Counted from the stretch's first letter, positions 24,959 through 33,830 are shown. The stretch: DNA of 46,922 nucleotides from CAYYMD01 sp964472875 (GCA_964472875.1 CAYYMD010000022.1:1-46922), one strand, 5' to 3'. The notes: generated by a model not told the origin, from the letters alone. Made by a program: numbers and translations.

Positions 24959-26314
24959 ATGCGACGACGTTACGAAGACATCCCGTTTACGGCGGCGAAC
25001 TGGCCGTTCTTCTACGGCTGGTTCATCCTCGCCTGCGGCACGCTGGGGATACTGATGAGCATACCCGGCCAGACGGTGGGCTTCTCGGCCTTCACCGAGC
25101 CGCTGATAGAGGCACTGCGCCTCCGCCGCACCGCCCTCAGCACGGCCTACCTCATCGGCACCGGCGCGGGCGGGCTGATGCTGCCCTGGGCCGGGCGGGT
25201 CTACGACCGCTTCGGCGCGCGGCGCGTGGGGGCGGTATCGGCGTTTGTCTTCGGGGCGGTGCTGATGGGCCTCAGCCGCATGGACGTGCTGGCGGCCTGG
25301 ATTACACGCACGCTGGGTGAACCGCCGGAACTGTTCGGCGTGGCGGGGGCGACCGTCGTCTCGTTCGCCGTGGCCACCGTGGGCATCTTCCTGGCGAGGT
25401 TCGTCGGCCAGGGCGTGATGACCATGGTCTCGCGCAACATGATAATGAAGTGGTTCGACCACCGCAGGGGCTTTGCAAACGGCATAATGAGCATATTCAT
25501 CCCGCTGGCGTTCTCGCTGGCGCCCTACCTGTTCAACCACGCCATCGAACTCATCGGCTGGCGGGCCACGTGGATGATATCCGGAGCGGTCGTGGGGCTG
25601 GGGTTCTCGACCTTCGTGCTGCTGTTCTACCGAGACAACCCCGAGGACTGCCGCCTGCTGCCCGACGGCGCCGCCTATGGCCGCCAAAACGGCGACGGCC
25701 CGATCCACCACCCACCGGTCGACTTCACCGCCGGGCAGGCCCGCAGGACCTACACGTTCTGGGTGTTCAACCTTGCCATCGCGATGCAGGCGCTTTACCT
25801 GACGGCCGTGACGTTCCACGTGGAGGACGTCTTCGGCGAAGGCGGCATAGGCAGGACGGCGGCGTTCGCCTCGTTCCTGCCGTCGTCGGTCATCGCGGTG
25901 GTGACCGGCTTCCTGGCCGGGTGGATAAGCGACCACATAAAACTGAAGTTCCTGCTGATAACCATGATAGCGGGGATGATTATCTCGATGAGCGGGCTGG
26001 TGGCGCTTCGGCCGGGCTGGCCGTACTGGCTGGTCGTGGTCGGCCGCGGGCTTTCCGGCGGCCTGTTCGGGATACTCATGGCGATGACCTGGCCGCGGAT
26101 GTTCGGCCGCCGCCACCTCGGCGCGGTCAGCGGATACCACATCGGCTGGGTGGTGATGTTCAGCGCGATAGGCCCGCTGTTTTACGCGCTGTCCAACCTG
26201 TTCACGCGATCCTACACGGCCGCCGTCGGGGCCTGCATCGCCGTGATGGCCGTGCTGCTGGTCTTATCCGTGCGCGCCGACCGGCCGCCGCCCCCGCAGG
26301 AAACAGCCGACTAA
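24959..26314 (+). CDS. Major facilitator superfamily transporter
   Basis: A 451-residue membrane protein with about twelve hydrophobic helices and the MFS loop motif between helices 2 and 3 (GRVYDRFGARRVG, near residues 79-91). The arrangement resembles the MFS_1 group that includes monocarboxylate and oxalate/formate-type carriers; the substrate is unknown. The N-terminal FFYGWFILACGTLGI motif is typical of that subgroup. Base composition is clearly more G/C-rich than the toxin-antitoxin segment before it. No obvious ribosome-binding site precedes the ATG. Its stop overlaps the stop of the convergent sulfatase gene. Confidence 0.88.
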   Translation: MRRRYEDIPFTAANWPFFYGWFILACGTLGILMSIPGQTVGFSAFTEPLIEALRLRRTALSTAYLIGTGAGGLMLPWAGRVYDRFGARRVGAVSAFVFGAVLMGLSRMDVLAAWITRTLGEPPELFGVAGATVVSFAVATVGIFLARFVGQGVMTMVSRNMIMKWFDHRRGFANGIMSIFIPLAFSLAPYLFNHAIELIGWRATWMISGAVVGLGFSTFVLLFYRDNPEDCRLLPDGAAYGRQNGDGPIHHPPVDFTAGQARRTYTFWVFNLAIAMQALYLTAVTFHVEDVFGEGGIGRTAAFASFLPSSVIAVVTGFLAGWISDHIKLKFLLITMIAGMIISMSGLVALRPGWPYWLVVVGRGLSGGLFGILMAMTWPRMFGRRHLGAVSGYHIGWVVMFSAIGPLFYALSNLFTRSYTAAVGACIAVMAVLLVLSVRADRPPPPQETAD

Positions 26315-27777
26315 CTTCGCCTCTCGATGGCCCTGCGCATCGCCTCGGGGTCGAACTTCGGATTCTTCTTTGTCGGCACGGGGGCGTTTAACTTCTTCCG
26401 CCACTCGACCATCATGCGGTGGAGTTGCTTTGTCTTGTCAGGGCGTTTGTCGGCCAGGTTGTTCTTCTCGCCGATGTCCTCGGCCAGGTTGTACAGTTCC
26501 AGCGCCCCATCCTCGAAATATTCGATTAACTTCCAGTCGCCGCAGCGGAGGGCACCGCACGGCCGCGTGCGAAACAGCGGGTCGCGCGAGCCGCGCCGGT
26601 CGCCCTGCAAATACGCCGGAAAGTGCCAGTAAATCGCCTCTCGGTCCGGTTCGCCGGCGCCTTCGAGCAGCGGGACGATGCTTTCCCCGTCCAGCGGCTG
26701 GCCGGGGGGCGGGGCGGCCCCGGTCAGTTCGAGGAATGTCGGATAAAAATCTATCCCGATGACCGGTACGTCACACTTGGCGCCCGCCTTTATGCGCCCC
26801 GGCCGGCGGACTATCATCGGAACGCGGATGCCGCCCTCGTAGAACATACCCTTGGCCCCCCGCAGCGGCTCCATGGACGTCACACCGCCGAAGCCGCCGT
26901 TGTCGCTGTAGAAAATCACGACGGTGTCCTCGTCGAGGTCGTATTGTTTAAGCGCGGCCATCACCCGCCCGACGCTCCGGTCCACGCTGTCTATCATGGC
27001 GGCGTACCTGGCGTTGTTCTGCCGGCCGTCGGGCTTGCGGTCCTTGTATTTTTGAACCAGTTCCTTCCTGGCCCGGATGGGCGTGTGGACGGCGTAGTGT
27101 GTCAGGTAAAGAAAAAACGGGCGGTCCCTGTTCCTGCGGATAAATTTCACGGCCTCCGTGGTCAGGCGGTCGGTCAGGTACTGGCCCTTCGGCGCATCGG
27201 TAATGTTGGGATATTTCCACGGTGCGAAGTATCCGCCAAGCTTACCCGTGGGATGCCCGGCATGCGTGCCGGCTATATTCAAATCGAATCCCTGGTCCCT
27301 CGGGTCGTCGCCGATGTGCCACTTGCCCATGGACGCCGAGACGTATCCCGCATCCTTCAGGGCCTCGGGGATGGTTACCACGTCCGACGGCAGCGTTATG
27401 TTGTTTCCGGTCGGTATCAGGCGGCGGTATTTTGCGTTGCCGCGTTCGGAACTGCCCACCGTGTAAACGCCGTGTCGCGGGCTGTACTGGCCGGACATCA
27501 GGCACGCCCGCGTGGGCGCGCAGTTGGCCGCGTTGGTATAGGCGGAGGTGAAAACCATGCCCTCGGCCGCGAGGCGGTCGATGTTGGGCGTGAGGTAATA
27601 ATCGCTGCCCATGAAGCCCACATCACGCCAGCCCATGTCATCGATAAAAATAAACACGATATTGGGCTTTCGCCGCCCGCCCCCTCCGGCACGCAGAAGC
27701 GACGGCATAGCCATCGCCCCGGCCGAGGCCGCCAGCGAGGCCCGCAGAAATTCACGGCGTTTCATACGTTTCGGCAT
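26311..27777 (-). CDS. Tat-exported sulfatase, copy 1
   Basis: A 488-residue alkaline-phosphatase-fold sulfatase that would remove sulfate esters from carbohydrates. Export is by the Tat route (MKRREFLRAS twin-arginine start, then an Ala-rich hydrophobic segment). The formylglycine motif is CAPTR with Cys86, so an FGE- or anSME-type maturase is needed; none is in the window. Metal-binding signs include IFIDDMGWRD, GKWHIGD and YSDNGG. AGGAGG 7 nt before the ATG at 27777 fixes the start. Its stop codon overlaps that of the MFS gene. The target is probably a sulfated polysaccharide such as those in algae, a common planctomycete substrate; this is inferred from the lineage and not from specificity residues. 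Confidence 0.93.
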   Translation of the reverse strand: MPKRMKRREFLRASLAASAGAMAMPSLLRAGGGGRRKPNIVFIFIDDMGWRDVGFMGSDYYLTPNIDRLAAEGMVFTSAYTNAANCAPTRACLMSGQYSPRHGVYTVGSSERGNAKYRRLIPTGNNITLPSDVVTIPEALKDAGYVSASMGKWHIGDDPRDQGFDLNIAGTHAGHPTGKLGGYFAPWKYPNITDAPKGQYLTDRLTTEAVKFIRRNRDRPFFLYLTHYAVHTPIRARKELVQKYKDRKPDGRQNNARYAAMIDSVDRSVGRVMAALKQYDLDEDTVVIFYSDNGGFGGVTSMEPLRGAKGMFYEGGIRVPMIVRRPGRIKAGAKCDVPVIGIDFYPTFLELTGAAPPPGQPLDGESIVPLLEGAGEPDREAIYWHFPAYLQGDRRGSRDPLFRTRPCGALRCGDWKLIEYFEDGALELYNLAEDIGEKNNLADKRPDKTKQLHRMMVEWRKKLNAPVPTKKNPKFDPEAMRRAIERRS

Positions 27778-27950
27778 AATTCGCCTCCTGTGACGTCATC
27801 ATTACCGGCCGGCGACCGCCACCGAACCTTTTCGACAATTATATAACAATCCGGCCCGGCCGAAAGTTTCGGTATTTGCCCGCCGTGTATTGGAAAAACA
27901 TCCCCCGCTTGACAGCGGGGGCTTACAAAAAACGGCGCCGTGTCTGACAA
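27778..27950. other. Upstream region of sulfatase 1 with one hairpin unit
   Basis: No gene is seen. The stretch contains the ribosome-binding site of sulfatase 1 and, at 27900-27926, the first of the 27-nt hairpin units described below. The dispersed repeat starts immediately after it. Confidence 0.5.
27900..27926 (+). repeat. 27-nt hairpin unit, variant A, copy 1
   Basis: The unit is AT, stem arm CCCCCGCT, loop TGAC, arm AGCGGGGG, then CTTAC. Read on the minus strand it is followed by a T-run, like a terminator. Identical to the copy at 28259-28285. Confidence 0.85.
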
Positions 27951-28197
27951 ATTTGCGCGCGCAACGGCGCGGGGAATTTCGACATTTGCGGGAAAAAAAT
28001 AATATTTTTTATATCTTCTCCCGGCCGGGGGTTATGAATTCCGCATACGTCCGCCAGGCGCGGTTTGCGCGCGCAAAGGTGTTGTTTCGTCCAAGTATGG
28101 AGGGAATTAATTTCGGATTTATGATTTTGGATTTCGGAATATGAAAAAAATACGAAATACGAAGCACGAAATCTCAAATGCCCAAAACGCCGCCACG

Positions 28198-28224
28198 GCA
28201 AGCCCCGCATGTGAATGCGGGGAT
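28198..28224 (-). repeat. 27-nt hairpin unit, variant B, copy 1
   Basis: On the minus strand the unit is AT, arm CCCCGCAT, loop TCAC, arm ATGCGGGG, then CTTGC. It is followed by the extended match CGTGGCGGCGTTTT shared with the copies at 46209 and 46656. It faces the next unit (28259) with a 34-nt spacer. Confidence 0.85.
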
Positions 28225-28258
28225 AATAACCATGGTATATGTGGTAGGCCGAAAAACT

Positions 28259-28285
28259 ATCCCCCGCTTGACAGCGGGGGCTTAC
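28259..28285 (+). repeat. 27-nt hairpin unit, variant A, copy 2
   Basis: Identical in sequence to 27900-27926: arms CCCCCGCT and AGCGGGGG around TGAC. It is oriented opposite to the variant B unit 34 nt upstream. Confidence 0.85.
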
Positions 28286-28721
28286 AAACGCGGCCGGGTG
28301 GGCGAATATCAAAATCCGAAATCCGCGATCCGAAATATTCTTTCCCCTCGAAAAAGCGCGGCTTCCGGGCGGACGGCGGGTTAGAATTATGATAATCCAC
28401 TGCAATACATACACTTACGAATTCTTGTCAAGGGTAAAAAACGCGCAATATCGCGCAAAAAGGTCTAAAAACCTGCAACAGCCCGGCACAACGCGCAAAA
28501 AACCGGCAATTTCTGAGATAACCCGCAACGGCTGTGCACAAAATGAGCCGCGGACGGCCGCACGGCCGCTGACTAATCTCATTCCGTCGGCGGGCAAATT
28601 GCCCGGCTTAAGCAAAATAACGGAACTTGAGGCCCTGGAAAGTTGTTGTATTATTGTTAAAGAGTCGATGGCGGTCATCGGCCGGAGAATATGCCGAAAA
28701 ACTGATGCAGAGAGGCGTTAT

Positions 28722-30230
28722 ATGAATACCAGGCGGGATTTTCTCAAGATGCTGGGCGCGGCCGGCGCTGTGATGCCGCTGTCGAAATTCGCCCTTGGCG
28801 ACGAGGGCGGCGAGCGGCCGAACATTGTTTTTATTCTTGCCGACGACATGGGCTACGGCGATTTGAACTGCCAGAATCCGGAGTCGAAAATTCCCACGCC
28901 GAATCTCGACAAACTGGCCAAACAAGGCATGCGTTTTACCGATTCGCATTCGCCGTCGGCCGTGTGCACTCCCACGCGCTACGGCATTTTAACCGGCCGC
29001 TACTGCTGGCGGACACGCCTGAAAAAATGGGTTCTGTGGCCGTGGGACAAGCCGTTAATAAAGGATGACCGGCTCACTGTGGCCGAGATGCTGAAAAACA
29101 ACGGCTACGACACCGCGTGCGTGGGCAAGTGGCATCTCGGCTGGGACTGGCCCACAACCGACGGGAAATCCCCCAAAGCCGCCCGCGGCCGCAACGTTGA
29201 TTTCACTGAACCAATCGGCGGCGGACCTACGGCGCATGGCTTTGACTACTACTTCGGCGACGATGTGCCGAACTTTCCGCCATATTGTTTCATCAAGAAC
29301 GACAAGACGGTGGGCGTGCCCGGCGTGCCAAAACCTAAAAGCATGTTCGGGGCCCCCGGACCCATGCTCAAGGGCTGGAAACTCGAGAAAGTAATGCCGA
29401 CCATAACGCAGAAAGCGGTGCATTACGTAGAAGAACACTCGCGGGGTTCGAAGAAGAATCCTTTCTTTCTGTATTTCCCGCTGACCGCTCCGCACACACC
29501 GATTTGCCCGACGAAGGAATTCGTGGGAAAGAGCAAGGCGGGTGCATACGGTGATTACGTATACCAGGTGGACCACACGGTCGGCGAAGTGCTCCGGGCG
29601 CTGGAGCGGGGAGGCGTTGCGGATAATACGCTGGTCATATTCACCAGCGACAACGGCTCGCCGTGCCTGGACGGCACTAACATGAGCGGAAAGAAGAAAT
29701 CCGTCAGAAAATACGGACACGACCCCTCGAGGCCGTGGCGCGGAATCAAGGCCGACGCCTGGGACGGCGGACACCGCGTTCCGTTCATAGCACGTTGGCC
29801 GGGCCGAATACCGGCGGGTACGACTAACGACGAACTGATATGCCACGTTGATTTTATGGCGACGGTGGCCGCGATACTCGGGCAGCGCCTGCCGAACGAC
29901 GCGGCTGAGGACAGTTACAATATGCTGCCGGTTTTGAAAGGTAAAAAGCAGAGCAGGCCGGTGCGCGAGGCGGTAATACATCATTCCGGCGGAGGCCTGT
30001 TTTGTGTTCGCCAGGGGAAATGGAAGCTTATCCTCGGACTGGGACCGGGCGGATTTTCCGGCCGAATCCGAAAGCCCGGCCCGAACGATCCGGACGGGCA
30101 GTTATATAATCTCGCCGAGGACCCGAAGGAGAAAAACAATTTATATTCACAACATCCGGAAATAGTCGAAAAGTTAAGCCGCCTGCTGGAGCGTTACAGG
30201 AAGAGCGGCAGAAGTGCTCCGCCCAGGTGA
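28722..30230 (+). CDS. Tat-exported sulfatase, copy 2 (arylsulfatase A type)
   Basis: A 502-residue sulfatase. The N-terminus MNTRRDFLKMLGAAGAV is a Tat signal and the formylglycine motif is CTPTR with Cys82. FILADDMGYGDLNC, CVGKWHLGW and FTSDNGSPC provide the metal-site segments of the family. The open frame extends upstream to 28389, but that part is the conserved right end of the dispersed repeat; the Tat signal and AGAGG about 9 nt before the ATG mark the start at 28722. It shares fold and motifs with the other sulfatase in the window but differs in length and loops, so the two likely act on different sulfated positions. A maturase must come from elsewhere in the genome. The intergenic 168 nt between repeat and gene hold no obvious consensus promoter. 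Confidence 0.93.
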   Translation: MNTRRDFLKMLGAAGAVMPLSKFALGDEGGERPNIVFILADDMGYGDLNCQNPESKIPTPNLDKLAKQGMRFTDSHSPSAVCTPTRYGILTGRYCWRTRLKKWVLWPWDKPLIKDDRLTVAEMLKNNGYDTACVGKWHLGWDWPTTDGKSPKAARGRNVDFTEPIGGGPTAHGFDYYFGDDVPNFPPYCFIKNDKTVGVPGVPKPKSMFGAPGPMLKGWKLEKVMPTITQKAVHYVEEHSRGSKKNPFFLYFPLTAPHTPICPTKEFVGKSKAGAYGDYVYQVDHTVGEVLRALERGGVADNTLVIFTSDNGSPCLDGTNMSGKKKSVRKYGHDPSRPWRGIKADAWDGGHRVPFIARWPGRIPAGTTNDELICHVDFMATVAAILGQRLPNDAAEDSYNMLPVLKGKKQSRPVREAVIHHSGGGLFCVRQGKWKLILGLGPGGFSGRIRKPGPNDPDGQLYNLAEDPKEKNNLYSQHPEIVEKLSRLLERYRKSGRSAPPR

Positions 30231-30302
30231 GCGAGCGAGTGGTTCGTCCGTGCCCGCCGGCAACGGCGCCATATTACATGCGGCGAACGATGACTCGGCG
30301 AG

Positions 30303-31724
30303 TTATTCGGATTCCGCCGAGACGGACTCGGTTTTGTCCCGCTGGTAGGCGTAAATCCGCTTCGGCGTGAGGTAACTGAAACTCAGACGCTTGCGGACCT
30401 GCCGCCGGCCGGGCGCCACGGGGCCTCGCATGTATCGCAGCTTTTCCTCGACGTCGTGGAAGACTATCATGCGTCGCCTGTCACCGGCGCCGCCGAGGGC
30501 CTGCATCAGCAGCGATACGGTGGTGGCCTCGTAGCCGGGATTGGTTTCGGCGGTCCATATGCGGACTCCGCGCAGGACGGCGTCGTCTATGGGAATCGCC
30601 AGCAGTCGCACCAGCGCCCAGCCCAGGCCGGTGAACCGGACCTCGGCCCCGCCTTCGTCCAGCGGCTCCAGCAGAACGGACCTGGCGCCGGTGGTGGATT
30701 GCTCGGGAAGGACGATTACCCTGCAGCCGCGACGAAACCGGAATTCCGGCTGCATCGGATACAGCCCGGAGATGCCGGCATACCGGCCCGGCTTGACGCG
30801 AAAGGTTACAGCCACGACGGGCTCATCGCCGAGTTTTCGAAATTCGACGGCCAGACTCTCCATCCGGTCCCACTGGCGAACGAACGCCTCCAGCACCCGA
30901 AGGGCCGGCGGCGTGAACTGCAGCACGCGATTTGTCATCCGGGCGATATCGTCGCTGGGCGGCAGCGGCGGCGCCGGCGGCAGGGCCTCGGCGAGACTCT
31001 TGTCGAGAATTTCGTGAAGTTCGGCGGGGTCCTCGGCGGTGCGCATGTCGTGGAGGATGTCTTTTACGACGTCCCGGCCGACGCCCTTGCCGGCGACGGC
31101 GAAGCCCACGCGGAGGACCGTCTGCGTCAGCACCGCCCGTACGGGGCCTTTGCCGGGGCGGCCTATCTCCGCCAGCAGCCGGCCATTGCTCTCGTCGTTG
31201 AGGAAGCCGGCAAGCATTTGAACGATGGGACCGGTAGTCCACGCGCCGGGGTCCGCGCTGCCTTCGGTGTCGTCATCGGCGGCTACGCGAGAGATTTTCT
31301 CCACCTCCACCAGCGCATCGGCCAGACCGTCGGCCCACGCCTCGGGGTCGTTTTCTCTGGCCGCCTCGGCTATTTCCTCAAGATGCTCGATGGAGTTGCG
31401 AAACTTGACCAGTTCATCGGCGACCAGGCGGGCGTGCTCGGGTGCGATAGAGAAAACCACTTCATCGCCGGCCTTTCCTTCATCCAGTGCGTCGATGGCC
31501 CGCACCGTTTTGACCGTGGCCCATATCAGGGACTTGTCGTATTGGAACACCCATCGGCTGGGCAGTTTGTTCTCTCCCACACCCAGCGGCGACGGTTCGG
31601 CCTCGGGCCAGAGATTGTCCTCGAGGTACCATGCCGCGTTGACTTTTTCATCGGCGATTTCCCGGCTGGGAATGCAGCCGGCCAAAAGGACCAGAACCAG
31701 GATGACGGGCGTGTACTTTTTCAT
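30303..31724 (-). CDS. Large lipoprotein of unknown function
   Basis: A 473-residue lipoprotein (MKKYTPVILVLVLLAGC, lipobox LAGC, Cys17). The mature protein is mainly alpha-helical for about residues 60-290, acidic in places, then becomes strand-rich (about 300-440) with VAVTFRVKPGRYAGISG and RGCRVIVLPEQ. The C-terminus is basic. No family is recognised. Its ATG overlaps the stop of the HAD-type lipoprotein gene by 4 nt (ATGA), so the pair is translationally coupled and probably works together at the envelope. Confidence 0.75.
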   Translation of the reverse strand: MKKYTPVILVLVLLAGCIPSREIADEKVNAAWYLEDNLWPEAEPSPLGVGENKLPSRWVFQYDKSLIWATVKTVRAIDALDEGKAGDEVVFSIAPEHARLVADELVKFRNSIEHLEEIAEAARENDPEAWADGLADALVEVEKISRVAADDDTEGSADPGAWTTGPIVQMLAGFLNDESNGRLLAEIGRPGKGPVRAVLTQTVLRVGFAVAGKGVGRDVVKDILHDMRTAEDPAELHEILDKSLAEALPPAPPLPPSDDIARMTNRVLQFTPPALRVLEAFVRQWDRMESLAVEFRKLGDEPVVAVTFRVKPGRYAGISGLYPMQPEFRFRRGCRVIVLPEQSTTGARSVLLEPLDEGGAEVRFTGLGWALVRLLAIPIDDAVLRGVRIWTAETNPGYEATTVSLLMQALGGAGDRRRMIVFHDVEEKLRYMRGPVAPGRRQVRKRLSFSYLTPKRIYAYQRDKTESVSAESE

Positions 31725-32698
31725 TGGTCGGCCCCTTGTGTGGCGGGGAATTTTTCCAGTTCCGCGGCGCGGTCCCGGAGGATTTTGACCATTCGATCGG
31801 GCGGGAATGAAGCTCCCTCGAAGATGCCTTGCTCAACTTTATCCCAGCCGCTGACCACCTGGACCTGCGGCGGCACTTCGCGTTTTATCTCCCCGGCCAG
31901 GTCCCTGAGGACGGAAGGGCTGGAATACTCCCACGGCATGACGATGAGGTAGGCCTGAGTGCGATTGGCGTGGTAGGCCTTGGCGTCGGTAATCTTGTCG
32001 CCTATGCCGAGTTTAATATTATGGAAATCTTTGCGAATCTCGTTGAGCTTGCTCGATTTGAACTTTTTGCTGCCGGCGATGAATCCGCCCAGGTCGCTGA
32101 GAAGGACGGGGCCGTCAGGGTATCCCTGTTCGGTGAGCCAGTTTCTGCTCTTGGTGCCGAGGGTATCCGGCCGGTGCGTTAGATATACAACCGTGTAATT
32201 GTCCGCCAGCCGCTTCATTACATCAATAGAATGCGGCATGGGCTCGGGCTCGCCCAGCAGCACTTCCTGGAAGCCGGATTCCACCAGCGTCTTGTCCAGG
32301 TCAACCACCACAATGGGCGTATCGGCCTCGCGACAGACAACTACGAATCGCTGCGGCCGGGGCGGGTTGGCGGCGAATCCTCCGGGAGCGGGATCGGCCA
32401 GGAATATATACTTGCCCGGCCTGTCGGGGATGAACTCAACCTTCGCCACGCCTTCCGGGCCTGTAATAGCGGCGCCGTAAAGGTGGCCGTTTAGATAAAA
32501 GCGGATGACGTGGCCGGGCTGGTCCTGGAGCAGGTCGCCGCCCTGCAGACGGGCCCGCAACTGCACCGGCTCACCGGGCAGACAAAGCGCATCGTCGGCG
32601 GTCAGAAGGTACCCGCCGTCGGTGCCCAGTATCGTGCCCTGAGTTCCGCACCCCGCAAATACCAGACAGCAAATTGACACGAACAGGAGATGTTTCAT
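31721..32698 (-). CDS. HAD-superfamily phosphatase-like lipoprotein (LNS2/acid-phosphatase type)
   Basis: A 325-residue lipoprotein with a VFAGC lipobox (Cys17). An N-terminal beta-sandwich domain (about 20-120) precedes a HAD domain. Motif I is VVDLDKTLV with Asp133 and Asp135, motif II is the threonine in YLTHRP, and motif IV is GIGDKITDAKAY; a lysine in the KKFKSSKL region can serve as motif III. This layout resembles the LNS2 domain of lipins/Ned1 and bacterial relatives with phosphatase function. Being exported and lipid-anchored, it could act on phospholipid or nucleotide phosphates outside the cytoplasm; that is inference. It is coupled to the next lipoprotein gene through an ATGA overlap. 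Confidence 0.8.
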   Translation of the reverse strand: MKHLLFVSICCLVFAGCGTQGTILGTDGGYLLTADDALCLPGEPVQLRARLQGGDLLQDQPGHVIRFYLNGHLYGAAITGPEGVAKVEFIPDRPGKYIFLADPAPGGFAANPPRPQRFVVVCREADTPIVVVDLDKTLVESGFQEVLLGEPEPMPHSIDVMKRLADNYTVVYLTHRPDTLGTKSRNWLTEQGYPDGPVLLSDLGGFIAGSKKFKSSKLNEIRKDFHNIKLGIGDKITDAKAYHANRTQAYLIVMPWEYSSPSVLRDLAGEIKREVPPQVQVVSGWDKVEQGIFEGASFPPDRMVKILRDRAAELEKFPATQGADQ

Positions 32699-32854
32699 AT
32701 TGTTCTCGCGGCGCGGCCGTTGAATGACTCTATAGTATCTGCAGGCGGGGTAAAGTCAACATGCCCGTAAAAATATTTTTGCCGGTGCTGGCCAAGGAGC
32801 TCTTGCGGCGGTAGAATTTCCAATGTGGAAGTTAACTGCGGAAAGGTTAATATC

Positions 32855-33787
32855 ATGAAAAAAACATTTCTCCTGCTTTTTGGCGCAGTGCTGGCGGGCA
32901 TTTTTGCCGGTTGCGAAACCCCGGTCGTCTCCATTCGCCATTCACTTCCGGCTGACGTACCCCTGGCCGCAGAGAGTCTGGCCGTTTCTGATTTTACCGT
33001 CGCCGGCGACGGCGACGAACAATACGGCCGGGATTACGCCAAACAATTGGCCGATGAGTTGAACGAAGCCAACTCGCGTGAGGCCCATGTGGCCACCGGC
33101 GACAAAGACGGCCTGCACGGCATTATCGAATACAGTGTTACCGAGCATTCCGGGAGTCGAAAGCTGCGATACTGGGATGCTTCCACCGGCCAACTGGAAA
33201 CGAAGAAAGTTCCAACGCTTCGTCGCGATGTGGACTTGCGCGTAGTGCACCTTGTTACGCCTGAGGCGGATGCGCCCGAGGCCCGCGTGGAGACGACGGC
33301 CATGTATACTTCGGCGGCCGACCCTCGCACGCGCGGGGATAGCGGCCTGCTCAGGGGCGATCGTCCGGAGGCGATACCTTCCGGGCAGGAAATCCTCGAT
33401 GAGTTGCTCGCCACAAGCGCCGAGCGGTTTGCGATGATGGTCCACCGGCGGGAATTATCCGCTGATATTCCGCTTCGTCCGGCCGCCGGCAAGGACACGG
33501 TTGCGGGCTTCGAAGCCGCGGAGAAGCGGGATTTCGAAGCGGCCGTGCAACACTTTAGTAACGCGCTGGCCCGTTCGGGCGAAAATCCGAATCTGCTTTT
33601 CAACCTGGCCGTGGCGGAGGAAGCGGCGGGGCTTTATGGCGATTCACTCGAACACTACGAAGCGGTTTTGCAAAAGCGTGCCGATGATGAAATCGCCCGA
33701 GAGGCCGTCAAGCGGCTGCGGCGTCTTATCGCCTGCCGTGAACACCAGAAAATCCTGCAATCCCGAAAGTCACAACTCAAGCGTTAA
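32855..33787 (+). CDS. Lipoprotein with C-terminal TPR repeats
   Basis: A 310-residue lipoprotein: MKKTFLLLFGAVLAGIFAGC with Cys20. Residues about 25-200 form a strand-rich domain of unknown family (LAVSDFTVAGDGDEQYGRDYAKQL; RVVHLVTPEADAPEARVETTAMY). Residues about 220-290 hold two tetratricopeptide repeats (AAEKRDFEAAVQHFSNALARS; NLLFNLAVAEEAAGLYGDSLEHYEAVL). GGAAAGG at 32839-32845 supports the start; an ATG at 32825 is in frame but adds non-signal residues. The gene is divergent from the HAD lipoprotein gene. It is probably an envelope scaffold protein. Confidence 0.78.
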   Translation: MKKTFLLLFGAVLAGIFAGCETPVVSIRHSLPADVPLAAESLAVSDFTVAGDGDEQYGRDYAKQLADELNEANSREAHVATGDKDGLHGIIEYSVTEHSGSRKLRYWDASTGQLETKKVPTLRRDVDLRVVHLVTPEADAPEARVETTAMYTSAADPRTRGDSGLLRGDRPEAIPSGQEILDELLATSAERFAMMVHRRELSADIPLRPAAGKDTVAGFEAAEKRDFEAAVQHFSNALARSGENPNLLFNLAVAEEAAGLYGDSLEHYEAVLQKRADDEIAREAVKRLRRLIACREHQKILQSRKSQLKR

Positions 33788-33830
33788 TGAGCCGTAAAGT
33801 AGCTTTATTTAAACCGACGTTTACATACGT

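Larger units (their letters stand above)
27951..28553 (+). repeat. Dispersed repeat block, copy 1 (about 600 bp)
   Basis: This non-coding block recurs in inverse orientation at 45855-46516. Shared landmarks in order: a GCGCGCGCAA motif at the left end, an A/T-rich run and CTCCCGGCC, a second TTTGCGCGCGCAAA, GTTTCGTCCAAGTATGG, A/T-rich TTTCGGAT runs, two hairpin units (28198-28224 and 28259-28285), a second TTTCGG-type run, then a near-identical right end (28386-28553) that includes TTGACA on the minus strand and GCGCAA-rich sequence up to CCGCGG. No transposase, terminal inverted repeat or target duplication is recognised. Differences between copies are substitutions and small indels concentrated in the A/T-rich runs. 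Confidence 0.88.

Noticed and set aside
28389..28721. N-terminal extension of sulfatase 2 to 28389
   Set aside because: The extension lies in the dispersed repeat that recurs at 45855-46516; the Tat signal and ribosome-binding site mark the start at 28722.
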